Assembly: GCA_024641335.1 (NCBI GenBank)
Contig: JAHEDG010000011.1
Coordinates: forward strand, 1 to 44,827
Reading direction: 5' to 3'
DNA length: 44,827 nucleotides
DNA from: Candidatus Zixiibacteriota bacterium
GTDB taxonomy: Bacteria > Zixibacteria > MSB-5A5 > UBA10806
The notes under the pieces are model-generated. The model saw only the letters and a list, made by a program, of their open reading frames with translations. It did not search any database and had not been told where the DNA came from. This document shows positions 43,318 through 44,827 of this stretch, in pieces (within the stretch, counting starts at the first letter, position 1; the number at the start of each line of letters is the position of its first letter). The position numbers were made by a program, and so were the translations under genes.

Positions 43318-43679
43318 CGCGCGTTTCGGCCGAAGGAATAGAGATCATGCGAAACCGCCAGACCGAAACCATACCTGTTTTCGGGCGTGAAAGTTATCTT
43401 CTGAACAGAGCCTGTAAGAGGATTGAGCAGTTCGATCTGATTTTGAAGGGAGCTTCTGGAATAGCTGGAAAAAACGCTTAGTCTGGGGAAATATGCTGCC
43501 CTGGCCTGACTGATTCTGGATTCTTCTATGATGACAGCGTCTTCCCGGGCGGCTAAACCGGCGTTGTTGGCAAACGCCATTTCGAGAGCCTGCTTGTATT
43601 CGAGGCTTGACGGGTTTTCCTGGGCGGCGGCCGGGGCGGACAGGCCGGCAATCAGGCAGATGAACAGCCCTTTTCTCAT
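43311..43679 (-). CDS. TolC-like outer membrane efflux protein, N-terminal part before a frameshift
   Basis: 122 residues with a signal peptide (MRKGLFICLIAGLSAPAAAQ). The first TolC repeat follows, with LEYKQALEMAFANNAGLAAR, ARAAYFPRLSVFSSYSRSS and the strand end AVSHDLYSFGRNAR. The frame stops at TAA 43311-43313 exactly where the family continues. The downstream part lies in the -1 frame. Removing one CG from the GCGCG run near 43317-43321, or adding one base, restores a single protein of about 437 residues. The ATG overlaps the purA stop by four bases. Confidence 0.85.
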   Translation of the reverse strand: MRKGLFICLIAGLSAPAAAQENPSSLEYKQALEMAFANNAGLAAREDAVIIEESRISQARAAYFPRLSVFSSYSRSSLQNQIELLNPLTGSVQKITFTPENRYGFGLAVSHDLYSFGRNARR

Positions 43680-44827
43680 TCTATAATAATGGTGCTTTCC
43701 CGGGATTGGCCGGTGGAGATCAACCAGATAGGAACTCCCGTTTTCTCAGCGATATAATCGAGATATTTCCTGGCCTCCGACGGCAGTTGATCGAGCCGAG
43801 TTGCATCGGCGGTCGATTTACTCCATCCTTTGAATTTCTTTAGTACCGGTTTTGCCCTGACAAAATCCGGATGATTGGGAGGGATAACCATCGTACCGGC
43901 GCTATCCAGCTGATATGATTCGCATACAAATATATCGTCGAGCCCGTCCAGTACATCGAGCTTGGTGACAGCCAGCCTGGTAACTCCGTTTTGCCTGATT
44001 ACCCTGACCAGCGCCGCCAGATCCAGCCAGCCGACTCTGCGCGGCCGGCCGGTAACAGAGCCGTACTCATTGCCGCTTTCCCTTAGTTTTTCAGCCAACT
44101 CGCCATCTAATTCCGACGGGAACGGGCCATGTCCGACCCTGGTCATATAGGCTTTGGTTACACCTACGGTTTCGCTAAGCATCGACGGCGGAATGCCCAG
44201 CCCGGTAAAGATACCGCCGATTGTAGTATGGGATGAGGTTACGTAGGGATAGGTTCCGAAATCTATATCCAGCAGCGCTCCCTGCGCCCCCTCGAACAGT
44301 ACCTTTTTGCCGGCCAATAACTGCTCCATAATTTTCGGACCCACGTCGGCCACCAGCTTTTTCAAAAGAGGTTCGAATTGCGAGAGGTTTTGAGTCAGGC
44401 GGGTTTGATCCACCAGGGCCTCGTCGCCTAATCCCTCAAGACAATCCATATGCTCTGCAATCAGGTACTTTATTTTCAAGGATAACTGCTGTCGGTCGAA
44501 GATATCGGCCACCCGAATACCGACTCTGGAAGCCCTGTCGGCGTACGACGGCCCGATTCCTCGTCTGGTGGTATCGATAGCCCCGTCGCCTCTTTCCGAA
44601 TCACGATAACCGTCGGCGAATCTATGAACGGGCAATACCAGATGCGAGGCATAATCCACAAACAGGCGTTCGGCGGTGGATATGCCGCGTTTTTCAAGCT
44701 CGGAAATTTCGTTCTGCAATACCTCGGGATCACAAGCCACGCCCGGCCCGATCAGGCAGAGTTTGCCTTTGTGAAGAATACCGGATGGGATCAGGCGCAG
44801 AATAAATTTCTCGCCCTGCACTACAAT
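43676..44827 (-). CDS. purA: adenylosuccinate synthetase, C-terminal part (cut by window edge)
   Basis: 383 codons are present; the N-terminal GTP-binding end (about 45 residues) lies outside the window. The motifs RGIGPSYADRASRVGIRVAD, FEGAQGALLDIDFGTYPYVT, GVTKAYMTRVGHGPFPSEL and SVTGRPRRVGWLD are specific to PurA. The base-recognition TKLDVLDG is also present. It joins IMP and aspartate using GTP in AMP synthesis. The stop overlaps the tolC start (ATGA), an unusual partner for purA. Confidence 0.96.
   Translation of the reverse strand: MVVQGEKFILRLIPSGILHKGKLCLIGPGVACDPEVLQNEISELEKRGISTAERLFVDYASHLVLPVHRFADGYRDSERGDGAIDTTRRGIGPSYADRASRVGIRVADIFDRQQLSLKIKYLIAEHMDCLEGLGDEALVDQTRLTQNLSQFEPLLKKLVADVGPKIMEQLLAGKKVLFEGAQGALLDIDFGTYPYVTSSHTTIGGIFTGLGIPPSMLSETVGVTKAYMTRVGHGPFPSELDGELAEKLRESGNEYGSVTGRPRRVGWLDLAALVRVIRQNGVTRLAVTKLDVLDGLDDIFVCESYQLDSAGTMVIPPNHPDFVRAKPVLKKFKGWSKSTADATRLDQLPSEARKYLDYIAEKTGVPIWLISTGQSRESTIIIE

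Noticed and set aside
43300-43330. Programmed ribosomal frameshift in the tolC-like gene.
   Set aside because: No slippery heptamer, no clear downstream structure and no functional reason for the family; an indel is simpler.

Overview
This 44.8 kb window is chromosomal DNA from an uncultured-type, Gram-negative, probably anaerobic bacterium. The outer membrane is indicated by an OmpA-like porin, a TolC-like efflux channel and a lipoprotein. Ferredoxin-dependent 2-oxoacid oxidation and nickel-pincer enzymes point to anaerobic metabolism. The secreted beta-propeller protein ends in a type IX-like sorting domain built around NYPNPFN, which is typical of the Fibrobacteres-Chlorobi-Bacteroidetes group and of candidate phyla such as Zixibacteria. 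That placement is inference; no rRNA is present. Nearly all genes lie on the minus strand, tightly packed, with many 4-base ATGA overlaps. I see no tRNA, rRNA, CRISPR array, insertion sequence or phage gene.

Layout. (1) 1-7.4 kb: a central-carbon operon read right to left, sucC-sucD-korDABC-ndk-larA-mdh. 2-oxoglutarate:ferredoxin oxidoreductase feeds succinyl-CoA synthetase. A nickel-pincer racemase (LarA family) is translationally coupled to malate dehydrogenase. (2) 7.4-8.8 kb: cca. (3) 8.8-12.3 kb: two gene-poor stretches flank a carbamate kinase/predicted GTPase pair. They contain gene relics, including a decayed copy of an antiporter 3' end. (4) 12.3-17.8 kb: a secreted LVIVD-repeat protein, a CPA2-type antiporter, an aldehyde dehydrogenase and a small lipoprotein. 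(5) 17.9-27.7 kb: one long operon, pth-rpsF-ssb-rpsR-DUF2232-rplI-fakA/degV-bfn-yrdA-SBP-larE and three unknown genes. (6) 27.8-32.7 kb: an NtrY/NtrX-like two-component system overlapped by a family 5 solute-binding protein. (7) 32.9-37.9 kb: ZIP transporter, rpiA, a hybrid PAS histidine kinase and a single-domain response regulator. (8) 38.1-44.8 kb: a thiolase homolog, divergent mazG, a trx-ompA operon with a strong terminator, a frameshifted tolC and the 3' part of purA.

The most notable observations are: a thiolase homolog that starts at CTG and has Ser89 and Pro378 where thiolases have their two catalytic cysteines, while His348 is kept; larA coupled to mdh inside a 2-oxoglutarate/succinyl-CoA operon, suggesting a hydroxy-dicarboxylate racemase; histone-like lysine-rich tails on SucD and on the predicted GTPase; a decayed duplicate antiporter end next to the LVIVD gene; an NN pair replacing the DD/ND signature in the intact antiporter; and a three-gene binding-protein/kinase/sigma-54 activator signalling operon. 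All calls come from reading the sequence and translations by eye; no database search was run.
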